46,607 bases of DNA from Gemmatimonadota bacterium (GTDB taxonomy: Bacteria > Gemmatimonadota > Gemmatimonadetes > Longimicrobiales > Gaopeijiaceae): the NCBI GenBank assembly GCA_007132965.1, contig SLNQ01000040.1, positions 1-46,607 of the forward strand. The letters run 5' to 3'. The notes under the pieces are model-generated. The model was not told the DNA's origin. It did no database searches and was given only the letters and a program-made list of their open reading frames with translations. Below are positions 1 to 7,918 of this stretch, piece after piece (position 1 is the first letter of the stretch; every line of letters begins with the position of its first letter). The translations under genes were made by a program, and so were the position numbers.

Positions 1-479
1 CCCGGGTGAGCGAGGGCCAGCACGTACGGGTGCTGGGAAGTGGCGCCGAGGGACAGGTCAGGCAGGTCCGCGACGACCGGGTTACCGTAGAGGTGGGTGG
101 AGTCCGCCTCGAGGTCCCGGCCAACGAGGTGGAAGTGCTGGAGAGCCGGGGAGACAACGGAACCTCGGGGGCCCGCAAGGGGGCCGACGCCCGGGGCCCC
201 TCCCACCGGGGCAGCTGGTCGGGACCCGATCTGGAGGTACGGCCCGAAGCCGACCTGCGCGGACTCCGGGTCGACGAGGTGGCGCTGGAGCTGGGACGGG
301 CCGTCGACGCGGCCATCATGGGGAATCTGGCCGAGCTTCGCATCATTCACGGGAAGGGGACCGGGGCGGTAAAGGCCCGGGTCCGGGAGCTCCTCGAGGA
401 GGATTCCCGGGTTCGGGAGTTTCGCCCGGGCGGCCCCGCCGAGGGAGGGGGCGGTGTCACCATCGCCCGGTTCCGATGA
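1..479 (+). CDS. mutS2: Endonuclease MutS2, C-terminal fragment (5' end outside window)
   Basis: The reading frame is open to the left edge, so this is only the last ~159 residues. It starts in a small beta-rich segment of the kind that precedes the Smr domain in MutS2 (GQHVRVLGSGAEGQV), followed by a charged linker and a complete Smr domain. The Smr signatures DLRGLRVDEV and HGKGTGAVK are both present. MutS2 proteins are MutS-like ATPases without the mismatch-recognition domain. They are linked to suppression of recombination and to resolving stalled, collided ribosomes, with the Smr domain acting as nuclease. The stop codon overlaps the dnaG start as ATGA, so the two genes are probably translationally coupled. 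The ATPase part cannot be judged from this window. Confidence 0.85.
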   Translation, partial: RVSEGQHVRVLGSGAEGQVRQVRDDRVTVEVGGVRLEVPANEVEVLESRGDNGTSGARKGADARGPSHRGSWSGPDLEVRPEADLRGLRVDEVALELGRAVDAAIMGNLAELRIIHGKGTGAVKARVRELLEEDSRVREFRPGGPAEGGGGVTIARFR

Positions 480-2308
480 TCCCCGACGACGTGGTGGAGG
501 AGGTCCGGGCCCGTGCCGACCTGGTGGAGGTGGTGGGCGAGCACGTGCAGCTCAAGAAGTCCGGCAAGGAGTGGAAGGGGAAGTGTCCGTTTCACGACGA
601 CCGCACGCCTTCCTTCTTCGTGGTGCCGCACAAGGCCTTCTACAAGTGCTTCGGCTGCGGTGAGTCCGGCGACGTCTTCGCCTTCGTCATGAAGCAGAGC
701 GGCATGAACTTCACCGATGCCGTGAAGAGCCTGGGAGCCCGGTTCGGTGTCGAGATCCGGGAGGTGGGGGGCGACCGCGAAGAGGAAGACCCCCGCCGGC
801 CTCTCTTCGAGGCCAACGCCTTCGCCCGAGACTGGTTCAGGGCCCAGCTCCTGGACCCGGAAACCGGGCGGGCGGCCCGCACCTACCTCCAGGAGCGGGG
901 CATCGACATGGAGACGGCGGAGCGATTCGGGCTCGGCTTCGCTCCCGACGGCTGGCGGGGGCTCAGGGATCACGCGGCGGACCACGGGCTCTCCGACGCT
1001 CTTCTCATGGAGGTGGGGCTGCTTTCCACCTCCGAGAAGGCCCCTGAGCCCTACGACCGCTTCCGGAACCGGATCATCTTCCCCATCGAGTCCGTCACCG
1101 GCCGGGTGGTGGCCTTCGGAGGCCGGGTCCTGGGCAAGGCAGGGTCCGGGGTGCCAAAGTACCTCAACTCGCCGGAGTCGTCCGTATATCACAAGGGGGA
1201 GATCCTCTACGGCCTGGGATGGAACCGGAACGCCATCCGGCGGGAGGAGGTGGCTCTGGTGGTGGAAGGCTACATGGACGTGGTGGCGCTGGGAGCCGCC
1301 GGCGTGGAGCACAGCGTGGCCACCCTGGGAACCTCCATGACCCAGGAGCACGCCCGGCTGCTGAAGCGCTACACGAGTCGGGTCGTCCTCCTCTTCGACT
1401 CCGACACCGCGGGTCTCCGGGCCACCTTCCGGGCCGGCGACATCCTCCTGGCGGCGGGGATCCACCCCTCGGTGGTCACCTTTCCGCCAGGCGAGGATCC
1501 GGATACGGTGGTACAGGCGGAAGGGGCCGATGGGCTCCGCCGCCACGTCCAGTCGGCCGTGGACATCCTGGACCGCAAGATCCAGCTCCTGGATGAGCGG
1601 GGATTCCTGGAGTCCATCGACGGAACCCGGCGAGCGGTGGACAAGCTGCTTCCCACCATTCGGGCGGTTCGGGATCCGGCGCTTCGTGACCTCTACGTGG
1701 CGAAGGTGGCCGAGCGTACCTCCATTCGCCGCGAAACCCTGGAGGAAGAGGTGGCCCGGCCCCAACCGGGACCGGCACGTTCGGCCGGGGTACGCGGGAC
1801 CCGGGATGCTGGCAGGTCGGCCCCGCGCCCGGGAAGGTCACAGGTGCCCGTGGGGCTGGGCCCGGAACGGCAGCTTTTGCTGGTCCTTCTCAATGCCCGG
1901 GAGTGGATCGAGCGGGCCGTGGAGCAGGTGGGACCCGAGGATTTTCAGGACCCGGTCTACCGGGAGATCTTCCGGCTCCTCATGGACGATTCGGAACTCT
2001 CGCTGGACGACGGGGGGTTGGATCCCACGGTGCGTCGTCGGCTCGAGGAGCTGGTGGGGGACCCGGAAGAGCTCGAGCACACGGGACGGGTCTTCGAAGA
2101 GTCGGTGGCGGATCTCCGGGACCGGAGTCAGCAACGCACGCAGCAGGAAGTGGAGGCGGAGCTGCGACGCTCCGACGACCCCTCCAGGAAGCGGGAGCTA
2201 CTGGAGGAGCTGGAACGGCTTCGTCGCGAGCGGCGGGGCCGGTGGAATGTCATCCGGAGGGCTCAGCCCTCCGCTTCAGATCAAGCGTCAGGAAGGATGG
2301 ATACATGA
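476..2308 (+). CDS. dnaG: DNA primase DnaG
   Basis: 610 residues, normal for bacterial primase. It synthesises RNA primers for lagging-strand replication together with the replicative helicase. The N-terminal CHC2 zinc finger is visible as C37, H40, C58 and C61. The catalytic core contains the RNRIIFPI segment (197-204). The TOPRIM fold carries VVEGYMDV with the catalytic Glu near 264 and the acidic DSD at 308-310. A proline/arginine-rich linker (about 430-455) leads to a C-terminal helical region that should bind DnaB. The ATG start overlaps the mutS2 stop, and the stop overlaps the start of the next gene. The usual rpsU and rpoD neighbours of dnaG are absent here. Confidence 0.97.
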   Translation: MIPDDVVEEVRARADLVEVVGEHVQLKKSGKEWKGKCPFHDDRTPSFFVVPHKAFYKCFGCGESGDVFAFVMKQSGMNFTDAVKSLGARFGVEIREVGGDREEEDPRRPLFEANAFARDWFRAQLLDPETGRAARTYLQERGIDMETAERFGLGFAPDGWRGLRDHAADHGLSDALLMEVGLLSTSEKAPEPYDRFRNRIIFPIESVTGRVVAFGGRVLGKAGSGVPKYLNSPESSVYHKGEILYGLGWNRNAIRREEVALVVEGYMDVVALGAAGVEHSVATLGTSMTQEHARLLKRYTSRVVLLFDSDTAGLRATFRAGDILLAAGIHPSVVTFPPGEDPDTVVQAEGADGLRRHVQSAVDILDRKIQLLDERGFLESIDGTRRAVDKLLPTIRAVRDPALRDLYVAKVAERTSIRRETLEEEVARPQPGPARSAGVRGTRDAGRSAPRPGRSQVPVGLGPERQLLLVLLNAREWIERAVEQVGPEDFQDPVYREIFRLLMDDSELSLDDGGLDPTVRRRLEELVGDPEELEHTGRVFEESVADLRDRSQQRTQQEVEAELRRSDDPSRKRELLEELERLRRERRGRWNVIRRAQPSASDQASGRMDT

Positions 2309-3063
2309 CCAACACGACCATGGGTTCACTGCAACAGGTACAGAAGCTGGACGAGAGGATCGCCGAGTTGGAAGAGGCGATGCGGGACTTCGAGTCCAGG
2401 CTGGCCGAGATCGAGGAGCCGGCCCTGGCCCTGGAATCGGAGCTGGGCAGCCTGGAGAAGCGCTTGGAGGAGATGCGGGCCGACACCCGGCGCCTGGATC
2501 GGAACGCCGATGACAAGAGGGCCCGGATCGAAAAGCTGGAGGAGCGCCTGAACAAGGTGCAGAACCTGCGGGAGGAGGCCGCGGTGCGCACCGAGCTGGA
2601 CCTGGTCCGGAAGGCGGTGGACGCCGACGAGCAGGAGGCCCTCCAGCTCATGGGCGAGACCCAGCGGGCCGAGATGGAGGCCGAGGAGCTGAGGGAGAAG
2701 GCCGAGGCCGCTCGCGCCGAGGTGGAGCCTGCGCAGGAGGCCCTCCTGGCCGAACGGCGCGAGCTGGAGGAGGAGCTCGAAGCGCTGGAAGCTCGCCGCC
2801 AGAAGCTGCTGGATGAGGTGGGTGACCAGGAACGGAGGGTATACGACTCCTTCCACAACTCCGGCCGTTCCGTCGTCGTGGCCCCTCTCCTGGACGACGG
2901 CGCGTGCGGCCACTGCTTCGGGGTCGTGCCCCTGCAGGTGCAGAACGAGATCCGACATTCCTCCACGGTGATCCGCTGTGAGGCCTGCGGAGTGATCTTG
3001 AGCGCCGACCTGGCTGCGGAGAACGAAGAAGAGGAGGCCGAAGACGAGTCGGGCGAAGAGTGA
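2305..3063 (+). CDS. Coiled-coil C4 zinc-ribbon protein (COG1579/CdsZ-like)
   Basis: 252 residues. The ATG at 2305 overlaps the dnaG stop, with an AGGAAGG Shine-Dalgarno just upstream. Residues ~8-190 are a long, highly charged heptad-rich coiled coil. The C-terminus is a C4 zinc ribbon: CGHC followed about 20 residues later by CEAC, then a very acidic tail. This is the architecture of the COG1579 family, which includes Helicobacter FlgZ (HP0958), a protein that binds RpoN and flagellin mRNA. The biochemical role outside Helicobacter is poorly defined, so no specific function is assigned. The position between dnaG and recJ, with overlapping ends on both sides, suggests co-expression with nucleic-acid genes. 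Confidence 0.85.
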   Translation: MTNTTMGSLQQVQKLDERIAELEEAMRDFESRLAEIEEPALALESELGSLEKRLEEMRADTRRLDRNADDKRARIEKLEERLNKVQNLREEAAVRTELDLVRKAVDADEQEALQLMGETQRAEMEAEELREKAEAARAEVEPAQEALLAERRELEEELEALEARRQKLLDEVGDQERRVYDSFHNSGRSVVVAPLLDDGACGHCFGVVPLQVQNEIRHSSTVIRCEACGVILSADLAAENEEEEAEDESGEE

Positions 3064-4853
3064 CGCCGTCCGCAGTGGAGTTGGGCCCGCCCCCTCCGCC
3101 TCTCTGGGAGCTGACGCCTGAGCCTTCCCAGGCCACGGTGCGCGACCTCGCCGACGCCCTGAGCCTTCCCCCGGCGCTCTGTCGGGTTCTGGTGGCCCGG
3201 GGGATCAACGAACCCGCCGACGCCCGGTCCTTTCTCCGGCCACTCCTGGACCACCTCCACCCGCCGGAGCTTCTGGCCGATGCTCGGAAGGCGGCGGATC
3301 GCATCCTGCAGGCGGTGGAGGCCGACGAACTCATCCTGGTGCACGGCGACTACGACGTGGACGGGGTGTGCGCCGCCGCGCTGCTCACCCTCTGGATCCG
3401 ACACCTGGGCGGACGGGCGGAGCCCTTCGTTCCGCATCGGCTCCGGGACGGATACGACCTGGGCCCGGCCGGGCTCGAGGCCGCCCGGGAGTTCGAGGCC
3501 GGACTCCTTGTGACCTGCGACTCGGGGATCGTCGCCCATGACGCCGTGACGCGGGCCCGGGAGATGGGGCTCGACGTCATCGTCACCGATCACCACACGC
3601 CGGGCGAGACCCTGCCGCCGGCGCTGGCGGTGGTGAACCCCATGCGGAGCGACTGCGAGTATCCGGACAAGCGGCTGGCGGGGGTGGGCGTCGTGTTCAA
3701 GCTCTGCCAGCTCCTGGCCCGGCTCCGGGATCGTCCCCTGGACGAGCTTCTCCCGCACCTGGACCTGGTGGCGCTGGCCACGGTGGCGGACCTGGTCCCC
3801 CTGAAGGGCGAGAATCGGGTCCTGGTTCGGTTCGGACTCCGCGCCCTTCAGCAGACGCGGCGTCCGGGCCTGAAGGCGCTGATCCGGGTGACGGGACTCC
3901 GGGACGAGCCCATCGACGCGGGTCGGGTGGGCTTCGTCCTGGCTCCGCGCATCAACGCCGCCGGCCGGCTGGGGAGCGCCTCCGACGCCCTCCGGCTCCT
4001 CCTCACCGAGGACCCCGACGAAGCTCGGGAGTTGGCCGAAGGGCTGGACGCCCTCAACACTCGCCGCAAGGAGGAGGATCGGCGCACCCTGGACGAGGCG
4101 CTCGACGGGCTCGCGGCGCACTACGACCCGGACCGGGATTTCGGCGTGGTGCTCCAGGGGGAGGGGTGGCACCCCGGGGTCATCGGCATCGTGGCCTCCC
4201 GGGTGGTGGAGCGGATCCACCGGCCCGCCGTCCTCCTCTCGGTCCAGGGCGAAATGGCTCGCGGAAGCGCCCGTTCGGTGCCGGGGGTCCACCTCCTGGA
4301 GGCGGTGCGGGGGTGCTCCCGGCATCTGACCCGGTTCGGGGGTCACAGGCAGGCTGCGGGACTGGATCTGGACACCGGACGGATCCCGGATTTCCGGGAG
4401 GCCTTCAACCACCAGGTCCGGGAGCAACTGCAGGGACGAGCGCCGCGGCCCGTGCTCCGGGGAGACGCTCCCCTGGCGCTGGTGGAAGCCACTGACGAGC
4501 TGCACCACTACCTGCGGTACCTGGGTCCCTTCGGGATCGGAAATCCCCGTCCCGTTTTCTGGGCGCGGGGCGTGCGCCCCGCCGCCGGCGCCCGGGAGGT
4601 GGGGAAGGGCCACCTGAAGCTTCGCCTGGCCGACGACGACGCGGAGCTGGAAGCCATCGGATTCGGTCTCGCCCGGCGGCTCCCGCCGGACCGGGTGAAT
4701 GGAGGTCCCCTGGATGCCCTCTTCCAGCTCCGGGAGAACGAGTACCGGGGCGTGAGGTCGCTGCAGGCGCGGCTGGTGGACCTCCGCTCCGCGGTTCCCG
4801 GTGAGTCGGCGGGCGTCTCTACCGGGGCCGAGCCGCGGGGAGGGGCGCCGTGA
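3060..4853 (+). CDS. recJ: Single-stranded-DNA-specific exonuclease RecJ
   Basis: 597 residues with a GTG start that overlaps the previous stop (GTGA). RecJ is a 5'-3' ssDNA exonuclease acting in recombination, RecF-pathway repair and mismatch repair. The DHH phosphoesterase motifs are present: DYDVDG at 97-102, TCDSG around 152-155, and the DHH triad at 177-179. The DHHA1 region follows, with the APRINAAGRLGSA segment, HPGVIGIVASR and the glycine-rich GGHRQAAG motif. The C-terminal OB-like domain follows. The length fits the family, and no key residue is missing. It overlaps rsmD by 4 bases. Confidence 0.95.
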   Translation: MTPSAVELGPPPPPLWELTPEPSQATVRDLADALSLPPALCRVLVARGINEPADARSFLRPLLDHLHPPELLADARKAADRILQAVEADELILVHGDYDVDGVCAAALLTLWIRHLGGRAEPFVPHRLRDGYDLGPAGLEAAREFEAGLLVTCDSGIVAHDAVTRAREMGLDVIVTDHHTPGETLPPALAVVNPMRSDCEYPDKRLAGVGVVFKLCQLLARLRDRPLDELLPHLDLVALATVADLVPLKGENRVLVRFGLRALQQTRRPGLKALIRVTGLRDEPIDAGRVGFVLAPRINAAGRLGSASDALRLLLTEDPDEARELAEGLDALNTRRKEEDRRTLDEALDGLAAHYDPDRDFGVVLQGEGWHPGVIGIVASRVVERIHRPAVLLSVQGEMARGSARSVPGVHLLEAVRGCSRHLTRFGGHRQAAGLDLDTGRIPDFREAFNHQVREQLQGRAPRPVLRGDAPLALVEATDELHHYLRYLGPFGIGNPRPVFWARGVRPAAGAREVGKGHLKLRLADDDAELEAIGFGLARRLPPDRVNGGPLDALFQLRENEYRGVRSLQARLVDLRSAVPGESAGVSTGAEPRGGAP

Positions 4854-5377
4854 GGATCATTGCCGGAGAATGGGGCGGACGGCGGATCCGGGCACCTCGC
4901 GGCCGGCACACCCGACCGACCACGGACCGCATCCGTGAGGCCTGGATGTCGGCGCTGGGCGGTGCGGTGGTGGACGCCCGGGTGCTGGACCTGTTCGCCG
5001 GGTCCGGTGCCCTGGGCCTGGAGTGTTTGTCCCGGGGCGCCCGGGAGGTGGTGCTGGTGGAGCGGGCCCGCGGAGCTCTCAAGGCCCTCCGGGCCAACGT
5101 AGAGGAGCTGGGAGCCGAAGACCGGACGGAGGTGGTGGTGGGTGACGCCCACACCTACGCGCAGGGTCTCGACCCCGGCGCCTTCGACGTGGCCCTGGCC
5201 GACCCTCCCTACGGCGAGGGGCACGCCCACCAGCTCCTCCGTCTCTTCCAGCGGACCCCCTTCGCAGCCGAGCTCTGGGTGGAGCACCGGACCGACGAGC
5301 CCCTCCCCGACCTCCCGGGGCTGCGAACCCGAAGGTACGGAGATACGTCCATTTCCATTGTCGAGGCACCCGAATGA
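4850..5377 (+). CDS. rsmD: 16S rRNA (guanine-N2)-methyltransferase RsmD
   Basis: 175 residues. This SAM-dependent enzyme methylates G966 (E. coli numbering) of 16S rRNA. The diagnostic N-terminus is present (MRIIAGEWGGRRI, then RPTTDRIREAW). The SAM-binding motif is VLDLFAGSGALGLE at about 45-58, and the catalytic N6/N2-methylase motif DPPY lies at 118-121. The GTG start overlaps the recJ stop, and the stop overlaps the coaD start. rsmD followed by coaD is a widely conserved pair, which supports both calls. Confidence 0.95.
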   Translation: MRIIAGEWGGRRIRAPRGRHTRPTTDRIREAWMSALGGAVVDARVLDLFAGSGALGLECLSRGAREVVLVERARGALKALRANVEELGAEDRTEVVVGDAHTYAQGLDPGAFDVALADPPYGEGHAHQLLRLFQRTPFAAELWVEHRTDEPLPDLPGLRTRRYGDTSISIVEAPE

Positions 5378-5883
5378 CCTCATCCAGAATCGTCACGGCA
5401 CTCTACCCGGGCTCCTTCGATCCCGTCACGCTGGGGCACGAAGACATTGCCCGTCGCACGCTCACGGTGGCCGACCGCGTGGTCGTGGGGGTGGCCCGCA
5501 CGGCCACCCAGGCCAAGAAGCCGGCCTTTTCCATGGACGACCGACTCGCCATGCTCGAGGAGGTCTTTGCCGACGAAGACCGGATCGAGTGCACGGCCTT
5601 CGAGGGCCTCCTTGTGGACTTCGCCCGGGAGATCGGGGCCGACGTGGTGGTTCGCGGGCTTCGGGCGGTCTCGGACTTCGAGTACGAATTCCAGATGGCG
5701 CAGATGAACCGGGAGCTGCACCCGGGCATGGAGTTCATCTTCCTCACGCCCGACGCCCACCTCTCCTTTCTGTCGGCCTCCCTGGTGCGGGAAGTGGCGG
5801 CGCTGGGAGGGGACGTGTCACCCTTCGTATCACCCCCGGTCCTCCGACGGCTCCGTGAGCGCTTCCAGAAGCAGGAGGAGTGA
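5374..5883 (+). CDS. coaD: Phosphopantetheine adenylyltransferase CoaD
   Basis: 169 residues, slightly longer than the E. coli enzyme (159). It transfers AMP from ATP to 4'-phosphopantetheine, the penultimate step of coenzyme A synthesis. The nucleotidyltransferase signature TLGH is at 19-22, within YPGSFDPVTLGH. The C-terminal ISSTxVRE-type motif appears as FLSASLVREVA. The ATG start overlaps the rsmD stop, and pta begins 3 bases after the coaD stop. Together coaD and pta link coenzyme A supply with acetyl-CoA/acetyl-phosphate exchange. Confidence 0.95.
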   Translation: MTSSRIVTALYPGSFDPVTLGHEDIARRTLTVADRVVVGVARTATQAKKPAFSMDDRLAMLEEVFADEDRIECTAFEGLLVDFAREIGADVVVRGLRAVSDFEYEFQMAQMNRELHPGMEFIFLTPDAHLSFLSASLVREVAALGGDVSPFVSPPVLRRLRERFQKQEE

Positions 5884-5886
5884 GCC

Positions 5887-6879
5887 ATGGACTTTCTGGC
5901 CGAGATCCGGCGCCGGGCCCGCGATCGTCCCAGGCGGGTGGTCTTCCCCGAGGGCGAGGAGTCGAGGACCGCCCGAGCCATTGCCCGGATTCAGGACGAG
6001 GGGCTCCTCTATCCGGTGGTGCTGGGCGATCCGGACCGGATCCGCAGCGAACTGGAGGCGGCCGCCGGGGATCCCGACGATCTGGAGGTGGTGGATCCCC
6101 GACGAGGTGAGGGATCGGGACGCTACGTAGAGACCCTCCTGGAACTCCGCAGGGCTCGGGGAATGGACCGGGCTGAGGCTCGTCGACGGGTGCGCGAGCC
6201 CCTCATCAGGGGGGCGCTCATGGTCCGGTTCGGAGAGGTGGACGGTTCGGTGGCCGGTGCCGTGAACAGCACCGGGGACGTCCTGCGGGCTGCCCTGTGG
6301 TGCGTGGGGCCGGACGATGGCATCAAGGTGGTGTCCTCGGCGTTCTACATGGTGGTGAAGCCCTTCCGGTCTCCCGATTCGGAGGTCCTCACCTTCACCG
6401 ATGCCGCGGTGGTTCCCGATCCCACCGGCCCGCAACTGGCGCAGATTGCCGCCGCAGCCAGCCGGGCTCGGCGAAAGGTGGTGGGAGATTCTCCCACCGT
6501 GGCCTTCCTCTCCTACTCCACCAAGGGGAGCGCCGAAGGGCCATCGGTGGAGAAGGTCAGGGAGGCGCTGGACCTCTTCAGGGACATGGAGCCCGGCGTG
6601 CCCTCCGACGGTGAGTTGCAGGCCGACGCGGCGCTGGTGGAGACCGTCTCCCGGCGAAAGGCGCCCCACTCGGCGGTGGGAGGCGAGGCGAACGTCCTGG
6701 TCTTTCCCGGGCTGGACGCCGGAAACATCGCCTATAAACTTGTGCAGCGACTGGGCGATGCCGAGGCCATCGGACCCATCATCCAGGGGCTTCGGCGGCC
6801 CTGCAACGATCTTTCCCGGGGGGCCAGTCCCGAGGACATCGTGAATGTGGCCTGCATTACCAGCCTGATGGCCGAGTAG
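5887..6879 (+). CDS. pta: Phosphate acetyltransferase (phosphotransacetylase)
   Basis: 330 residues, the length of the short single-domain Pta/EutD class. It interconverts acetyl-CoA plus phosphate and acetyl-phosphate plus CoA. The PTA_PTB fold is clear: RVVFPEGEESRTARA near the N-terminus, VNSTGDVLRAAL (about 120-131), and the C-terminal block ending NVLVFPGLDAGNIAYKLVQRLG. A GGAGGAG Shine-Dalgarno at the end of coaD precedes the ATG. No acetate kinase gene lies beside it in this window. A butyryl-transferase specificity cannot be excluded from motifs alone, but the sequence reads as Pta. Confidence 0.9.
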   Translation: MDFLAEIRRRARDRPRRVVFPEGEESRTARAIARIQDEGLLYPVVLGDPDRIRSELEAAAGDPDDLEVVDPRRGEGSGRYVETLLELRRARGMDRAEARRRVREPLIRGALMVRFGEVDGSVAGAVNSTGDVLRAALWCVGPDDGIKVVSSAFYMVVKPFRSPDSEVLTFTDAAVVPDPTGPQLAQIAAAASRARRKVVGDSPTVAFLSYSTKGSAEGPSVEKVREALDLFRDMEPGVPSDGELQADAALVETVSRRKAPHSAVGGEANVLVFPGLDAGNIAYKLVQRLGDAEAIGPIIQGLRRPCNDLSRGASPEDIVNVACITSLMAE

Positions 6880-6950
6880 CAAGCGCCTTGGAACTCCCGC
6901 CCGGTTCCGGGTACACGGGACCGGCCAGACGACAGAGACAGGGGCTTCTC

Positions 6951-6978
6951 TTGCCCCTCCGCGTTCGTTTTCTATAAG
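6951..6978 (+). promoter_or_regulatory. Candidate promoter upstream of the STAS gene
   Basis: A TTGCCC -35-like box (6951-6956), a 16-base spacer and a TATAAG -10-like box (6973-6978) lie in the 229-base gap after pta. Two hairpins precede or touch it: 6901-6924 (8-pair stem with one G-T) and 6940-6958 (6-pair AGGGGC/GCCCCT stem). These could end pta transcription. Transcription from here would give a leader of about 120 bases for the STAS gene. Confidence 0.35.
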
Positions 6979-7108
6979 TTTTTGGCGAGGGGACGGTGGA
7001 ACACCTCCCGGGCCCCTCCACCATTCCACAAGCGGAACCGATGCCCGCACCCGCGGGGTCGGCACTCATCCATCCGGACCCAAGGGGTCCAGGAGCTTCG
7101 AGACAGCC

Positions 7109-7441
7109 ATGGCGTTTCACGTGAACCGTGAAGGCGATGTCACCGTCCTGGACGTGGACGGTCAACTCATCGTCGGCAACCGGCAGGAACTCAAGAAGGC
7201 GGTGCTGGACGAGCTGGAGAAGGGGGAGCGGAAGTTCCTCGTCGACTTCACGAACACGGGCTATATCGACTCCTCCGGCCTCGGCGTGCTCGTGAGCCTG
7301 TCGAAGAAGATCCGGGAGCAGGACGGCGAGCTCCGGCTGGCGAGCCTGAACGAGGACCTCCGGACCCTCTTCGAACTCACCAAGCTGGACACCCTTTTCC
7401 GGATTGCCGATTCCCGGGAGGAAGCCCTCGAGGGCTTCTGA
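7109..7441 (+). CDS. STAS-domain anti-sigma factor antagonist
   Basis: 110 residues, one STAS domain and nothing else. The core FLVDFTNTGYIDSSGLGVLV contains the DSSG motif at 54-57, which holds the serine phosphorylated by the partner kinase in SpoIIAA/RsbV proteins. In that family the unphosphorylated form binds the anti-sigma kinase and releases its target; phosphorylation inactivates it. The next two genes encode exactly such a kinase and a matching phosphatase, so this is the antagonist of a partner-switching module. An AGGAG about 15 bases upstream of the ATG is a poorly spaced Shine-Dalgarno. The ultimate target is not encoded nearby. Confidence 0.92.
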   Translation: MAFHVNREGDVTVLDVDGQLIVGNRQELKKAVLDELEKGERKFLVDFTNTGYIDSSGLGVLVSLSKKIREQDGELRLASLNEDLRTLFELTKLDTLFRIADSREEALEGF

Positions 7442-7477
7442 TCGATCGTTCTTCCCCTGGCGGAGGTGGGATCACGC

Positions 7478-7918
7478 ATGGAACGCGAACTGGTCTTCGA
7501 GCTGCCCAACGACCTCGGGTGCATTGAGGAAGCTGTAGAGTTCGTGGTGGGCCGGTGCTCGACCTGTCAGGAGGTGGCCCGGAAGCTACGCCTGAACTTT
7601 CGGGTGAGCCTGGTCGAGGCGCTCTCCAATGCCATGATCTACGGCAACGGCCGCGATCCCCACAAGCGCGTGCGGCTCGAGGTGACGATGGAGATGGGAC
7701 GGGTGGTGGCCAGGGTGACGGACCAGGGCAGGGGATTCGACCCGGACTGCGTGCCAGACCCGACGACGCCCCGGAACCTCACGAAGGAGGGAGGGCGAGG
7801 ACTCTTCCTCATGCGCCAGCTCATGGACGACGTGCGTTTCAACGAACAGGGCAATTCGGTGACCCTGACGCTCCATCTCTCCGACGGGGAGGCCCTGCGG
7901 GGTAAGGCCTCGGCATGA
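7478..7918 (+). CDS. RsbW/SpoIIAB-type anti-sigma factor serine kinase (HATPase_c_2)
   Basis: 146 residues from the ATG at 7478; an alternative GTG at 7466 lies inside the GGAGG Shine-Dalgarno (7462-7466), so the ATG is preferred. It has a GHKL ATPase fold of the anti-sigma kinase type. The N box is EALSNAMIYGN (E47, N51), the G1 box DQGRGFD begins at D82, and the G2 box GGRGLFLM is at about 105-112. Kinases of this class phosphorylate their STAS antagonist and sequester a sigma factor or other regulator. It sits 36 bases after the STAS gene and its stop overlaps the phosphatase start (ATGA). No sigma factor gene is adjacent, so the target is unknown. Confidence 0.92.
   Translation: MERELVFELPNDLGCIEEAVEFVVGRCSTCQEVARKLRLNFRVSLVEALSNAMIYGNGRDPHKRVRLEVTMEMGRVVARVTDQGRGFDPDCVPDPTTPRNLTKEGGRGLFLMRQLMDDVRFNEQGNSVTLTLHLSDGEALRGKASA

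Noticed and set aside
2250..4613. Antisense open frame of 787 codons over the zinc-ribbon gene and recJ
   Set aside because: Low-complexity Ser/Arg stretches mirror the coiled-coil codons; the sense-strand genes have clear motifs.
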